This document shows, one piece after another, positions 1 through 12,958 of a stretch of 64,000 nt of DNA. Source of the DNA: Corallium rubrum (Eukaryota; Cnidaria; Anthozoa; Scleralcyonacea; Coralliidae); NCBI GenBank assembly GCA_964035015.1, contig OZ035997.1, positions 11,666,036 to 11,730,035 of the forward strand, written 5' to 3'. A program made the translations under genes and the position numbers. The notes under the pieces were generated by a model, which saw only the letters and a list, made by a program, of their open reading frames with translations, was not told the origin of the DNA and made no database searches. Position 1 is the first letter of the stretch. Every line of letters begins with the position of its first letter.

Positions 1-775
1 TTTCCTGCATTCTGAGCGGTGATTTTCAGTCAGATCACAAGTTTATAAAATTTCACATTTTGGACTGGTTCTTTTTTATGTTGACAACATACATACAGCA
101 TTTTGGGGGAAGATTGTAGAGAGTTTTTTATCACTTATCAAAATCATCAAATCATGCCGTGTTTAGCTGTTTCTAATAATTTCTAAACCTACACGCTTCG
201 CAGATGATATGTGTTGATAGACTAGCTCAAATTAAGATGTGCATTTTCTTATGAATTGAGTTTATACATGCAAATCATTACCTAACATGCAGTGGACATG
301 ACAGTTTCAATTTTTCAAAGCTTTTATTTTTTTGCCTGGACTAAAAAGTGTGTGTGTGTGTGTGTGGGGGGGGGGGGGGGGAGGGATACATCACCATCAT
401 ATTGGTTGATTTTTTGCTTGGCATACACTGTTGACACACCAGTCACCATCATGTTTCCTTTAGCAAGATGGCGTCCAATGTCACGTGATTGCAAACGATG
501 TACACTGCAGCCCTAAACGTAGACGCACGTACGCATTGCGTACCTATTTTTTATTGTTGTTTTCCCGTGTTTTCCAGGATTATTTATATCAAAGTGGTTT
601 GTCCAACCTATTCCCCAGGGTTATGTCGTACGTAGTTAATCCAGAACGACCGGCTTTTTATGGACAACATTATCCCCTTGAAGGTACTGTACCGCTAATA
701 ATGACTTGCACAAATTCTATTTTCTATTTTATTACTTTTATAAATGACGTTTTCAGTGCTTAATTGCAAGTAACT
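1..775. other. gene-free left edge
   Basis: I see no gene here. The only distinct structure is a (TG)n tract running into a G homopolymer at about 348-381. The short open frames in this stretch have no recognisable protein character. Confidence 0.5.
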
Positions 776-1087
776 ATTATTATTATTATTATTACTATTA
801 CTATTACTATTACTATTACTGTTACTGTTACTGTTACTGTTACCGTTACCGTTACCGTTACCGTCACCGTCACCGTCACCGTCACCGTTACCGTTACCGT
901 TACCGTTACTGTTACTGTTACTGTTACTGTTACTGTTACTGTTGTTGTTGTTACTATCACTGTCACTTTCACTCTCACTGTCAGTCACTGTCACTCACTG
1001 TCACTGTCACTGTCACTGCCACTGTTATTGTTATTGTTATTGTTATTGTTATTGTTATTGTTATTGTTATTGTTATTGTTATTATTG
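776..1087. repeat. TTACTG/TTACCG hexanucleotide microsatellite
   Basis: The tract starts as (TTA)n, then becomes a 6-bp repeat of the form GTTACY with blocks of GTTACT, GTTACC and GTCACC, then CACTGT, then GTTATT. The open frames through it code only Thr-Val or Ser-Asn polymers and are not genes. The ordered blocks of variants indicate expansion from successive point-mutated units. Confidence 0.9.
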
Positions 1088-1091
1088 CAAG

Positions 1092-2904
1092 TCATTCAGG
1101 CAATCTTCCACAGCGCCTTGTGAGGCATTGGCTACCCTAACAATTTGTTGACCCATCTTCGATTGAGGCGATAGTAGCAAGCCGTCTAATTCCTTTAGAC
1201 AAAGGTTAAGGTGCAGTCAGACCAAATGGGGTGGGAGAGGTGTTAAGAAGAATAATCAGTAAGTGTGCATGATGAAGGTTGTCAAACCAGATGTAATGGA
1301 AGCAAGTGGTTCACTTCAGGTCTGCAGGTCAATCTTCCGGGAGTAAAGCTGCAATCCATGCCATGCGTAATTTTTCATGCAGATGACACACATCTTGGTT
1401 TGCCGACGATGTAAGTGGAGCAGGATCTACCACGCAGTTAAAGAGGTGGTGGGACACATTGGCAAAAACTGTGCCTGACTATGGTTACTATCCAAAGGAT
1501 GAGAAATGTTGGTTAATCGTAAAACCGGAGAAAGAAGAAATCGCAAGGGAGACCTTTGGATAAACTGCAATCAACATCACAACGGAAGGACAGAAACATC
1601 TAGGAGCAAGAGTTGGATCGAGATCTTACCTGACCGAATATGTCAACGAGAAAGTAGAAGAATGGATAAAAGAGATACCAAGTTAGCTGAATTTGCAACA
1701 ACACATCCTCAAGCAAGTTACGCCGTTTATACCTTTGGCCTGAAACATCGATGGACATATTTCTTGCGAAGTCCACCCGAAATTCAAGATCTAATACAAC
1801 CATTAGAGAATGCAATAGCCAAGGTCTTCCTACCAGCTTTGACAGACCACGAGTGCACCCAACTTGAGCGCGAGATTCTGGCACTACAAGTGAGAAAGGG
1901 TGGTCTTGGAGTCACAAACCCATGCCAAGAAGCAGATGAAGAATATACGCAGCGTCCACAAAGATAACAGCCCCATTGGTGGAACAAATCCAATCACAAA
2001 TGCATGAACTACCTGATGATTCCAGAATACAAACGCTGAAACAGATGGTACGGAAAGAGAAAAACGAGGTCATAAACGAAAAAGCTGATGTTGACCGCGA
2101 AAGGTGAAGCGAATGTTGGAATTTGCCTCAGAGAAAGCAGCCTCTACCTGGTTGACAGTTATCCCTATTTCAGAGATGGGCTTTACTTTAAACAAGCGTG
2201 AGTTGAGAGATGCATTGAAGTTAACATATGATTGGCCTTTCAACGATAACCCATCGAAGTGTGTATGCGGAGAGTCCTTTAGCACAGATCATGCAATGAT
2301 ATGTAGACGAGGGGGGTTCATCATTCAACGCCACAATGAATTACGAGATTTGGAAGCTGAACTCCTGAATACCGTTTGCAACGATGCGCAGATCGAACCA
2401 GTGTTGCAAGAAGTCAATGGCGAAGTCCTAAACCCAGGATCAAACAAATCAGCGGACGCCCGACCTGATGTACATGCACGTGGTTTTGGGGAGAAACAAA
2501 GATCTGCATTCTTTGATATCCGGGTATGTCACCCAAATGCAGAGTCTTATATAGATCTAACTTCTAAACAGATCTACCGCATACATGAGAACGAGAAGAA
2601 ACGTATGTATAACAGACGGGTCACAGATATAGAGCAAGGAACATTTACACCGCTGATCTTTACAACAACTGGTGGAATGGGAGAAGAGTGTCTGAGATAT
2701 CACAGTCGATTAGCTGAGCTACTCGCTAATAAGAAAGGAGAGATGTACCCGAAAACAATGGCGTGGATAAGAGCAAAGATATCCTTTTCAATCCTTCGAT
2801 CAGCCCTCTTATGTCTAAGAGGGTCTAGAGTGATAAGAAGAGTACATTGTAATGTTAAAGATATTGATTTAGACATGGAGACTGGTGTTGCAAGGATCCA
2901 TTAG
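1092..2904 (+). mobile_element. broken non-LTR retrotransposon (RLE-type LINE) copy
   Basis: Conceptual translation on the plus strand gives, in order: a reverse transcriptase palm piece (SRLIPLDK near 1170-1200, VGEVLRRII near 1230-1255, then GSLQVC near 1310); a catalytic FADD at about 1399-1410; the stretch PDYGYYPK that follows the palm in this RT type; a thumb-like segment containing RKGGLGVTNP near 1893-1922; and a C-terminal CCHC plus endonuclease-like region. Parts are in different frames and the stretch between the early palm motifs and FADD is missing, so the copy is 5'-truncated, internally deleted and dead. The 3' flank is A/T-rich and ends in an ATT microsatellite. The endonuclease type suggests the R2/R4/Dong-like side of LINEs; I cannot assign the clade. 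Confidence 0.65.
2104..2904 (+). pseudogene. LINE polyprotein C-terminus: CCHC motif and restriction-like endonuclease
   Basis: This is an open stretch of 266 codons with no ATG at a sensible place, so it is the tail of a longer ORF. Residues 53-67 form C-x-C-x7-H-x3-C, the zinc motif that precedes the endonuclease in restriction-endonuclease-type LINEs. RHN follows at 76-78. Residues 118-122 (DARPD) and 136-140 (FFDIR) are spaced like the R...PD...D-x-K core of PDDEXK nucleases, though Lys is replaced by Arg at 140. A Tyr-rich helix with YNRRV follows. The frame ends at the stop just before the A/T-rich 3' flank. Family membership is inferred from motif order; a related but unnamed RT element is the alternative. 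Confidence 0.6.
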
Positions 2905-3547
<643 letters not shown>

Positions 3548-3904
3548 TTGTCACATCAGTTGAATTACGATGCTTTTAATCGCACTAATCATAAGTACAT
3601 GGCTCATCAGCTGGCATTGCTATATGTAAGTACCTTTACTCAGCCTCGCACCCATGCAGAGGAAGCCGCGCTGCGGAACGACCAATGGCCTGCATGTATT
3701 ACTTATCTTGACTTGACTAAGCATCACTTCTCTTTTACATATGCATGGAAAGCATTATCATTTAAGAAACAGAATGCTTGTTCCGTGTTTCCATTGGGTT
3801 ACAGAAACACAAGTGAATGTCTGGCAAAGCCAAAAAAATCAAAAAAGATTACATGTATTTTAATGTAAATAGTTTTTATTTATGAAATAAATGTTTAAAC
3901 TACT
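3548..3904. other. gene-free stretch
   Basis: There is one open frame of 106 codons with unremarkable composition, no recognisable domain and no splice context. I see no supported gene. Confidence 0.4.
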
Positions 3905-4060
3905 ATTACAGAACCGTCCTCAGAGAAACATGAGAAAATTTTTCATGATTTCTCACACTGCTAAAGTCAACCTAAAAATTTCAGCTGACTCGAGTTGGAT
4001 TTGAACTCGCACCTTCGGTATTCCGGTCCGCCACTCTACCTGTTGAGCTATCGAGCCCAG
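3905..4060 (-). repeat. probable tRNA-derived SINE
   Basis: On the minus strand the first 75 bases read like a tRNA: an A-box-like TAGCTCAACAGGTAGAG, a B-box-like GAGTTCAAATCC, and near-complementary acceptor ends. The anticodon stem does not pair cleanly and the T loop is too long, so this is not a working tRNA gene. The downstream body (lower coordinates) is unlike the second SINE family at 30.7 and 52.3 kb. A degenerate tRNA pseudogene is the alternative. Confidence 0.4.
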
Positions 4061-4260
4061 GGATTGGAGGCGAGTTTTATCCAACTTATAACCCTTTGTT
4101 TCCACCAAAGTTCTATTTTTCGTGATGTTTTTTGTTCAAACTGAATATTTTTTGACAAAATTATAAAAATGCTGCACAGGGACCCAAAACTGACGTCCAA
4201 AAAGTCCCCCATGTCAGCCATATTTGGCTTTTTTTTGTCCAATGAGTAGAGTTAGCCTTA

Positions 4261-4631
4261 AGCCCTAATCAAACGAGAACGCAAGTCATCGCAATGACTT
4301 GCGATGCCACCAGTCAAACGTCGGCACAAGTCGTCGCAAGTTCTGCACTTCCGCTAGTTCCCACGCCTTTTCGCTAGTTCTCATGGTAGTTTCTGTAGCG
4401 ACGAAGCACGATAAAGACTTGCATCGACTTGTGTTTTGTGTTCAATTTGAAAAAAACTTGCGATGAAATTTGACTAACAAGATAAAATTAGTCACAAGCT
4501 AACGCAAGTCACCGCAAGTCACCGCAAGTCACCGCAAGTCACCGCAAGTCATCGCAAGCTGGCGGTCAAACGGGACACATGCAAGCAAGCACAATCTAAA
4601 ACTTGCGATGACTTGTCGTTTGATCAGGGCT
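4261..4631. mobile_element. PIF/Harbinger-like MITE, family 1
   Basis: Terminal inverted repeats start AGCCCTAATCAAACGAGAAC and end CGTTTGATCAGGGCT. The element is flanked by a 3-bp duplication TTA (4258-4260 and 4632-4634), typical of PIF/Harbinger. Inside are GCAAGTCACC decamers in tandem (about 4503-4556) and many inverted copies of CTTGCGATGACTTGC. A second copy lies at 13330-13557. Confidence 0.75.
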
Positions 4632-4838
4632 TTATAGAGTTCACTGCGCCAACCTCGTACCCAGAACCTTTTCGGTCTTTGCCATTCTAACTCGCGTTCT
4701 CAAAACTTTTGAGGTTTTTACGGATTTTTTTTGGTGAAATCAGAAAATTTGCATCGCCTTTTAATTACTAAGATTATATTCAGAAGCTTTTATGTCAATC
4801 AGCAAGTCATAATTGCCATATTATGACAATTATTGTTA

Positions 4839-5135
4839 AGGTGAGCTAACACGGGCAACATTTGTTGCAAAATTGCGTTGCAAGTTGAAAAGCGTTGTTG
4901 CACGTATTACCACCCTCCTTAAACATTGTCACGCAACAATGATTTTGTTGCAAGTTGAAAAAAGTTGTTGAAAAAAGTAGACTCCAGTTCTACTTGCTGC
5001 AACATGCTGATTCAGCTTGCAACAGAATCATTGTTGCGTGACAATGTGTAAGGTAGGTGGTAATGCGTGCAACAGCACTATTCAACTTGCAACGCAACAA
5101 TGTTGCAGTAATTTGTTGCTCGTATTACTTCACCT
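4839..5135. mobile_element. PIF/Harbinger-like MITE, family 2
   Basis: Nearly the whole 297 bp folds back on itself: the left end is AGGTGAGCTAACACGGGCAA and the right end is its imperfect reverse complement ending TTACTTCACCT. Flanking TTA occurs at 4836-4838 and 5136-5138. The body is built from repeated CAACTTGCAAC / GTTGCAAGTTG words. Confidence 0.7.
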
Positions 5136-5546
5136 TTACTCGTAGACTTCTTTTGTCATGGCCAATATTTTAAGTATTGTTTTATGTTCATCGAAATTAA
5201 CCATCTAAACTAAATTATTGAGATGCACAAAAAAGTATAGAGTTACTTTACTTCGTTTGCTATTGTGAAAGCCAAGTAATATACATGTATACGATTCTCG
5301 TTGTTTCTGTAGCAATCCATCAACCAGCTTGGCTGCAAAGACCTGACAGTTCAGAAAAAGGAGGTAGAAGGCAACTTTAAATATTTCAAATCTCAACTTG
5401 CGGTCAAAGACAAAGGAAGCGTCCCAAAACTTCCAGATGATGAAAAAGAGTGGTGGGTATTGTCGTTAGTTAATTTCAGGAGTACAATGTTTTTTTTGTA
5501 TTTACGACAGTGTTGTAACAACTCGAGTCAATGACTCGACTCGAAA

Positions 5547-5850
5547 CATAGTCATTCAAAATATGGTCTGGAAACTCAGCTAAAGTCTTTGTTCTATCTT
5601 TTTGTGCACTTTGCACGGTCACTGAACACATTGTATTTTAGTATAATGAACGAATTGTCCAATAGCAACGTTTCAGTTCAATCACTCAACCGTGCTATTT
5701 AAATATTAATAAACCTAAAACAAAGAATGTTAATAAAATATTTAAATATTAATAAACCTAAAACAAAGAATGTGCACCGTGTAAGGTACGGTTCAACATA
5801 AAATCACAGCTCATTATAGGCGCTTTGAAGTTTGCCGAGTTTCCAGATTA
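5547..5850. mobile_element. palindromic MITE copy (CATAGTC family)
   Basis: A roughly 300-bp unit starts CATAGTCATTCAAAATATGG and ends in sequence complementary to GTCTGGAAACTC. It matches, in the opposite orientation, the more complete element at 55722-56020. A 40-bp A/T-rich internal segment (TTTAAATATTAATAAACC...) is tandemly duplicated only in this copy. Confidence 0.65.
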
Positions 5851-7659
5851 TAAATAGAATATCACACTTTGCTGTCAAACGTGTTAGGTAGATCACTGTT
5901 TATTTTGTTCTGTTTCATCACTGTAAATATAAATGGTTTGAATTTTTGGTATACTTGTTTCAGCTTCACGCACGAAACACATTCGTGATTTTGTCACACT
6001 GCACGCGCTTTGAGTTATCGTGCGTTCTCCGTCCTTGTTCCAGGGCGGTTATAAATTAAAGGGGAAAGTCGGCTACTCGGCTTTTTGTTTCTGCAGACTT
6101 CGTGTAGAAGTATTTTCTATTTTTTGTTTGTTCATTTTAGGCTCAATCGAGTAACTACGTCAATCCTTGATGTCACTTCCTGCTTTTCAGAAGGTTTGAC
6201 AAAACCAATGGAAACATCCATGTCTTTCTTGCAAAAATTGAACTAAATTTTATCAGGTCTAATTTAAATATTAATATAATGTGTCGTATCAGAATATTAT
6301 TTAACATTAAATTTATATTTATGTATTTTTATTATATTTATCATAAACTCGATTGTTAACATTTTGTAGTTTATTTGTCATAAAGTTTGCAAAGGAACTT
6401 TTCTATTGCTTATATATGTTCCTGTTTTGGCAGCAAGAGAAGGGGAGGGGCCTGGGCTCCACATTTTTTCGGGGATAATTAGTATAGATAATCGTTTATA
6501 AAATAACATTTATACTACGCACGCCCTGATTGGTCAGTACCTGTGTTTGGATCAGAGTATCCAAACACGGAAATCTAAAGCACTTTTGTCGTGTTTATAA
6601 AAGCAAAATAAGGTTGAAACAAACAAGGTATTACGGTATAGCTATGAGTAAAGTAGGGATGTATAAGGTTTTTAACTGTGAGAAGCTTCTACAAAAAAAA
6701 CCCGTTGAAACCTCGGCGAAAAGTTTGATCAGTTCACGTCTTAAAAGCGACTTAACGGAATGAAATTGTTTATAAAATACCTCCTATATTCTTGCCTCAT
6801 AAAACTCGCTGACACTGCTGAAAGACTATCGATACGGAGCAAAATGTCCACGAGCTCTTAACATAAATCCAAAATATTCGCGGTTTTAAGGCAGTTCTTT
6901 TTCGGAGCTGAGGAGCTGAGTAGCTTTCTACGGCAAACGATGTTTGAAAACATGATTCAGACGCTGAAATGGCTGATTACGGCAAATGCTTTTCACTGTT
7001 TTCGGTTTTCGGAGTTAACTTTTTAACCCAATTTTTCATTTCAAATCGTGTCCAACTCTCACTTTGGCGTAGAAACGACATTTAATGTATCAAAAAATGC
7101 TAGACAGCTTGGTCATGTGAACAAAGGTGTGACTTAACTCGTATGGCCTACCAATATTTTCATATACGTAAACAACTATTTGAATCTTTATTGTGGTAAA
7201 TCTATTTATTATATAAAGTAATTTAAATAAATAAATAATGTATCTACAGGCTAGAATTGCGATGATTATTTACAACGAATTAGTATTCTTATAATAGATC
7301 TATACATCCAATGTAAAGGTTTTTCGTTTAATCCAACTTCTATGAGTGAAGCTTTTTGGTTAGGTTAAATAACTGCTGTTGTAATTTCAGTCTTCAAGAC
7401 AGTAACACGAGTGAAGCAATTACCAGTATTATGCTCCGCATTGCGATAATTGCTGAAGCCTAGAGGTGACAAAAAGTATAACGTTAGTTATATAAAAATG
7501 CATTTTTACATAATTATAGTCAATTCAATTAAGATTGTCTTTAAGACTCTGAACTTCGCTTCTCAAAACGGTAAATTCTACTTTAGAAGAATTAAAAAAA
7601 ATCGGCAACTGTGCTTCACTGCTTTATGACCTATAACTGGACTGCGGATGCCCCTCGAA
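5851..7659. other. gene-free stretch
   Basis: A/T-rich DNA with no open frame of protein-like composition and no array. It contains a mirrored pair of phrases about a vertebrate-style hairpin only by chance; nothing here is supported as a feature. Confidence 0.4.
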
Positions 7660-8012
7660 ATCATGGCGCAGTTACACGCCATCATAGATAATGGAAGGGG
7701 AACTGGATAGGAAACTTACGAAACTGGAAACGATGTTTGCACAACTTGCTATGGTAATTATACATTTATAAGCAACTAATGCACTAACGAGTGATCCCAC
7801 ATGGCCAGGATCAACCATTGCTGAAATTAAACAATAGTGTAATATCACTTAAGTCAGTAGTGTCTGATTTTAGCCATGCATGGGTAGTCATTAGGTGCAT
7901 TAGCCCCTTATAAGTGTATAATTACCATAGCAAGTTGTGCAAACATCGTTTCCGGTTTCGTAAGTTTCCTATCCAGTTCCCCTTCCATTATCTATGACGC
8001 CATCAGGCGCCA
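7660..8012. mobile_element. long fold-back element
   Basis: Two arms of about 115 bp, starting ATGGCGC and containing GATAATGGAAGGGGAACTGG, face each other around a central unpaired segment of about 100 bp. Pairing continues through GCACAACTTGCTATGGTAAT. No coding capacity is seen. The target-site duplication is not clear. Confidence 0.65.
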
Positions 8013-8448
8013 TCTTGTTAGGTCTGATCTTCAAAATTTAGCACATTCACAGGTCAGCTTTTGGTTTAGCCGTGTCATAAGAGCAACTAAATTTGAATAT
8101 ATTTCACTTTAAATAATAATTCGGAATAGTTTTATGCTGTATTTGCATATTTCTATAGACTTTCTTGGTGGTTGGGAAGATGTTTTCACTGTCAGTTTGT
8201 GCTTGCGTTATTTGATAACAAACATGGCAAAGAAAGAAACTTTATCATGTATTTCAACGTTTCTGAAGTTTTCACTTTAGAAAATAATTAAATTTCTGCG
8301 TAGACGTTTTTCTCAAAGCCTTTTTTTGCTCCAAGAGTTACGAAGACCTAACAAGACGGCGCCGGATACACTTCATGCGATACAAAAGTATTGGGGACGA
8401 CCCAGTCCATTTATATATAGGTAAGTGTTTATCTCTGCTTTAATAAAA

Positions 8449-10903
8449 TTAAGCCACAGCTATTAAAACCTGGCTGAGCGTTGCCATGACAACGGGATTA
8501 CAGTGTATTTTAAGTGAAAGGAACATAGTTGGAAAGCGTGTCAAACTTACGGAAGATGGAGTCATTTTTGGAGTACTAGTCATTTCTGGAGCCGTTTCTG
8601 GAGTCGTTTCTGGAATCATTTCTGTCATTGTCATGGGAACGGGATTGCTTTTCTGCTTTACCCAGAAATTTAACTTGGTTTTACACAAAGTAGCAAGGAA
8701 CGTGACGGTTCCTGTCTGGTTCACTGGCGGCTTCCAATAAAATATCAAATTCTTCTTTTCATTTTTGTTGGTTTGCGTCAAACTTGATTTAGGATCAAAC
8801 TATGTTGTAAGAAAAGAACAGAAAATACAGACATAAGGGGCCATACACAAAATACGTGACGCTTTTTTTGCCGATTTTTGACTACCCCCTACCCCCCTGT
8901 GACAATCTGTGACGGTTGGCATTACCCCCCATCGAAAATTACATGCTCTGAGCCAACGCCCAACCCACCCATGTGCCGGATCTAGATCTTTTTTGGACTG
9001 AGCCTTCAGGATCTAGTGTCAGCGATCACTCCACTTTCACGGTAAATACTTCATGCTAGCTCCAATATATCATTTGTGGTATAGAATGAGGATTTGCGTG
9101 ACAGTGCTTTGTGATACCCATTCCCCCCTTGTGACATGTGACTATTGTTCAAACACCCCCACCCCCCGAAGCGTCAAAAAGAGGCAAGGGAGAAAACGCT
9201 TATGCAGACAAAGATAGTTATACTAAGTTTATTTCCGTACAAACTTTTGTGTGATCATACAGAGGCCCCATACCAGTGACTATAAACGTCTGATTAGAAA
9301 CTCTGAATAACCGTCTCACACCGAGTCCTTGCATGGGTTCGTAAAATTTAGTATACTCAGCGAGTCCTATCAGTCCAAGCGAAACAGATCGAGATCCTCT
9401 ATACTGTTTATGTCAGCTAAAAAAAGAAGGCAACCAACGCCTGATAAACACTGCCAATATTGAACTGAAAGTAACGATTATATAATACGCCGTCACCGAT
9501 CTTTAGGTTCGATGGCTATAGATCCGACATTGACATAATGCGTGCGCAATACAGTTTATTTTGAACTTAGTGCTTGTCGAATCTTTTCAAAAGCCAACAC
9601 AAGACCCGACCGATTATTCAGAGTAATTCAGTCTTTTGAGTTTTGACCAAAAGGTTAGAAAGAAAATTTAACTGGCGTGGAAAATTTATTCATACTGATG
9701 TATCTCGTCTGAAAGATGTATTGTCGTTGATATTCTCAGTCTTTCAGTCTCTCAAATGATTACAGTTTAAAAGATAGTTTCGTATTTGACAGAACCTTGT
9801 CTGATTCAAAACAGCTGTCCGGGCCCGTCCCCTTTCTATATTTCTATATGAAATCGCTGCACTGTCAGTCTTCCCCAAGTGTTTATGCTAGATGTCTCGA
9901 TGATCTAAGACTAACTGAGTGATAATGCCCGACCCTGTGCCGTTGTTGGAAAAATCCGACGAACACCAAGTATAAAATAAACGGTATTGCGCACGCGTTA
10001 TGTCAATGTCGGATCCATAGCCATCGAACCTAAAGATCCGGTGTCAGAACAATAACCACGGCGTATATAATATTATCCAGCTGGAATGCATGACCGGAAA
10101 CCGCATGCTCAAATTAACAATAACAATTGTATGCGTCGGAAGTGGCAGGCATCGATCCATTTTTTGGGGGGTGGGGAGGGGGTGGGGAGGGGTGGGGAGG
10201 GGGTGGGGAGGGGTGGGGAGGGGGTGGGGGATGGGGGGTTATTAAGGAGAGGCGAAGTACTTTTTAGGTTTGAAATCAACAACAAAGATGACGGGTTTTT
10301 AATCGTACAGAAGCATACGTAATAATAATACATGCCTGGGCAACGGTGATACAAAGAGCTCGAGCATCATCTGTCATGTCAATTCATAGATTGATCGACA
10401 CGAATTCATTGTATTTAGATCGACAAAGTCCTAGTATAGACGGATAGAACGTCCAAAGTTTTACCGTTTGTCATCGTATATATAAAATACGTCGTTTAAC
10501 CCGAGTCTAAAGTACCAATAAAGCGCCATTCAGTAAGCGTTAACCTTACCTTAGGGAATGTAAATCTGCAGTCCTGATATGCAGCATCAGTTTCGCTAAT
10601 GTTGACAAATTCTCCAACGGCTGTTTTTCCTTGAGAAATTCCTTGAGAAATTCTCCCCTGAATCAAGAAGCCCTGTAGAACATCGCCAGTTATTGAGACT
10701 TGGATTAGATTACGTTGGTGATTCCATTTTGCATGAAGTTTATACGGACTAGTTGCGAGATCTTGCCCTGACATACGTTTAAGCTCTGTGGGATGGTTAT
10801 GGCCGGGTGTCATGGTGTCACAACTTACAGGTGGTGCGCCATCTTCATAACACCAACTTGATTTCGCGCAAAAAGCGAGAGAAATCAACAAAAACGTAAA
10901 CAT
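8449..10903 (-). CDS. Reeler-domain surface protein, gene A (two exons)
   Basis: Exons 10550-10903 (ATG at 10901-10903) and 8449-8799 join in phase 0 at AAG|GTAAGG and ACAACATAG|TTT, giving 234 residues. Residues 1-18 are a signal peptide. The Reeler domain follows: DGAPPVSC, SPYKLHAKW, SITGDVLQGFLIQGR, then in exon 2 a LIFYWKPP...GTVTFLAT...FWV motif. Cys27 and Cys111 are the likely disulfide pair. Unlike its neighbours, exon 2 runs on into a Thr/Pro/Glu stalk made of a 12-bp repeat (ET-A/T-P) and a hydrophobic tail ending VMATLSQVLIAVA, which I read as a GPI signal. Reeler proteins are secreted or surface proteins, some linked to innate defence in insects; the function here is unknown. Confidence 0.8.
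9487..10064. mobile_element. palindromic DNA element in the gene A intron
   Basis: Inverted ends ACGCCGT...ACGGCGT are followed inward by a shared arm containing GATCTTTAGGTTCGATGGCT and GACATTGACATAATGCGTGC, with a central unique part. ATATAAT flanks both sides (9480-9486 and 10065-10071), a possible 7-bp target duplication in A/T-rich DNA. Confidence 0.65.
10162..10238. repeat. G-rich minisatellite (GGGGTGGGGA)
   Basis: Units of GGGGTGGGGAGG in tandem give about 75 bp of G runs on the plus strand, able to form G-quadruplexes. It lies in the intron of gene A, which is transcribed from the other strand, so the transcript would be C-rich. Confidence 0.8.
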
Positions 10904-10984
10904 TTCTCTTACTCTGAGCGAATTTTCAACCGTTTGTAGTGTTTGTTATATACATATATGTGGTTATATTCAAGTGTGTGTTCT

Positions 10985-10993
10985 CCTTATATA
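10985..10993 (-). promoter_or_regulatory. possible TATA box of gene A
   Basis: On the minus strand TATATAAGG lies about 82 bp before the ATG of gene A, a usual distance for a TATA box with a short 5' UTR. A/T-rich sequence is common here, so chance is possible. Confidence 0.4.
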
Positions 10994-11449
10994 GAAACGG
11001 AACTGATAAGGAAATTATAGTATTGGATCAAGCAGCGTGACGTTGGGCGTGTTTGACAGTTTGTACGACGTAGCACTTCTTTGTTGAGTTTTGCATCCTG
11101 TATTAGAGACAGGTTGGCATGCTCGCGCATACCAAATTAGGCAACATGCTGATGGCTTGATGCCATGACGTTGCTCTTATGACTTTCTCCGTTTGTGTCT
11201 AATAAATATATCAAACTTCAAAGGGGATCAATTTATTGGCTTTGATCACGTATCTAAAGTTGAATGACTCCCCCAAGACAAATTCATCCAATAACTCCTG
11301 ACTCATAGTTTTGTCGGATTCTAATTTTGATAAGCATCCTCTTATCTTCTGCTATAGACACAGGAAAAAACGGGAGAAAAACATTAATGATTTTGCATGG
11401 GTTTCGATGAATTCCCATTCTTAAAAAAACACATTAATGGTAATTGCTA

Positions 11450-12805
11450 GCTCACAGAGTTACCATTCATGTGTTTTTAACTTCCATTAATGGTATTTCT
11501 TCCAAAAACATTCATGATAATGTAAAATCATTAATGTAAAATGTCAAGCAATTGCTCACAGAGTTACCATTCATGTGTTTTTAACTTCCATTAATGGTAT
11601 TTCTTCAAAAAACATTCACGATAATGTAAAATCATTAATGTAAAATGTCAAGCAATTGCTCACAGAGTTACCATTCATGTGTTTTTAACTTCCATTAATG
11701 GTATTTCTTCAAAAAACATTCATGATAATGTAAAATCATTAATGTAAAATGTCAAGCAATTGCTCACAGAGTTACCATTCATGTGTTTTTAACTTCCATT
11801 AATGGTATTTCTTCAAAAAACATTCATGATAATGTAAAATCATTAATGTAAAATGTCAAGCAATTGCTCACAGAGTTACCATTCATGTGTTTTTAACTTC
11901 CATTAATGGTATTTCTTCAAAAAACATTCACGATAATGTAAAATCATTAATGTAAAATGTCAAGCAATTGCTCACAGAGTTACCATTCATGTGTTTTTAA
12001 CTTCCATTAATGGTATTTCTTCAAAAAACATTCATGATAATGTAAAATCATTAATGTAAAATGTCAAGCAATTGCTCACAGAGTTACCATTCATGTGTTT
12101 TTAACTTCCATTAATGGTATTTCTTCAAAAAACATTCATGATAATGTAAATCATTAATGTAAAATGTCAAGCAATTGATCACAGAGTTACCATTCATGTG
12201 TTTTTAACTTCCATTAATGGTATTTCTTCAAAAAACATTCACGATAATGTAAAATCATTAATGTAAAATGTCAAGCAATTGCTCACAGAGTTACCATTCA
12301 TGTGTTTTTAACTTCCATTAATGGTATTTCTTCAAAAAACATTCATGATAATGTAAAATCATTAATGTAAAATGTGAAGCAATTGCTCACAGAGTTACCA
12401 TTCATGTGTTTTTAACTTCCATTAATGGTATTTCTTCAAAAAACATTCATGATAATGTAAATCATTAATGTAAAATGTCAAGCAATTGATCACAGAGTTA
12501 CCATTCATGTGTTTTTAACTTCCATTAATGGTATTTCTTCAAAAAACATTCATGACAATGTAAAATCATTAATGTAAAATGTCAAGCAATTGCTCACAGA
12601 GTTACCATTCATGTGTTTTTAACTTCCATTAATGGTATTTCTTCAAAAAACATTCATGACAATGTAAAATCATTAATGTAAAATGTCAAGCAATTGCTCA
12701 CAGAGTTACCATTCATGTGTTTTTAACTTCCATTAATGGTATTTCTTCAAAAAACATTCATGACAATGTAAAATCATTAATGTAAAATGTCAAGCAATGG
12801 TCCAT
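11450..12805. repeat. 104-bp minisatellite, about 13 copies
   Basis: The phrase CTCACAGAGTTACCATTCAT recurs every 104 bp (103 bp where one A is lost). Each unit carries several ATTAATG/CATTAATG words, the same core seen in the element's terminal repeats. Copies differ by only a few bases, so the array expanded recently. Two alternating unit variants (CACGATAATG versus CATGATAATG) suggest block duplication. Confidence 0.9.
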
Positions 12806-12958
12806 CATTTACCATCAACTCCATCCACTGCAGGTAACCATATATATCCCATAATACCTCAGTTCCCCAGGCACTCGCTCTCATTTCTTTGAAGACAATT
12901 ATCAGAGTAAGTTGTTTTGTTAAAGTTTTGGGTTTTTAAAACGATTTTTTTTTCGAAA

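Noticed and set aside
3985-4060. Functional tRNA gene on the minus strand
   Set aside because: The anticodon stem does not pair and the T loop is too long; better read as a SINE head or tRNA relic.
11450-12805. Regularly spaced 104-bp repeats as a CRISPR-like array
   Set aside because: Whole units repeat with no unique spacers, and the setting is a eukaryotic DNA element.
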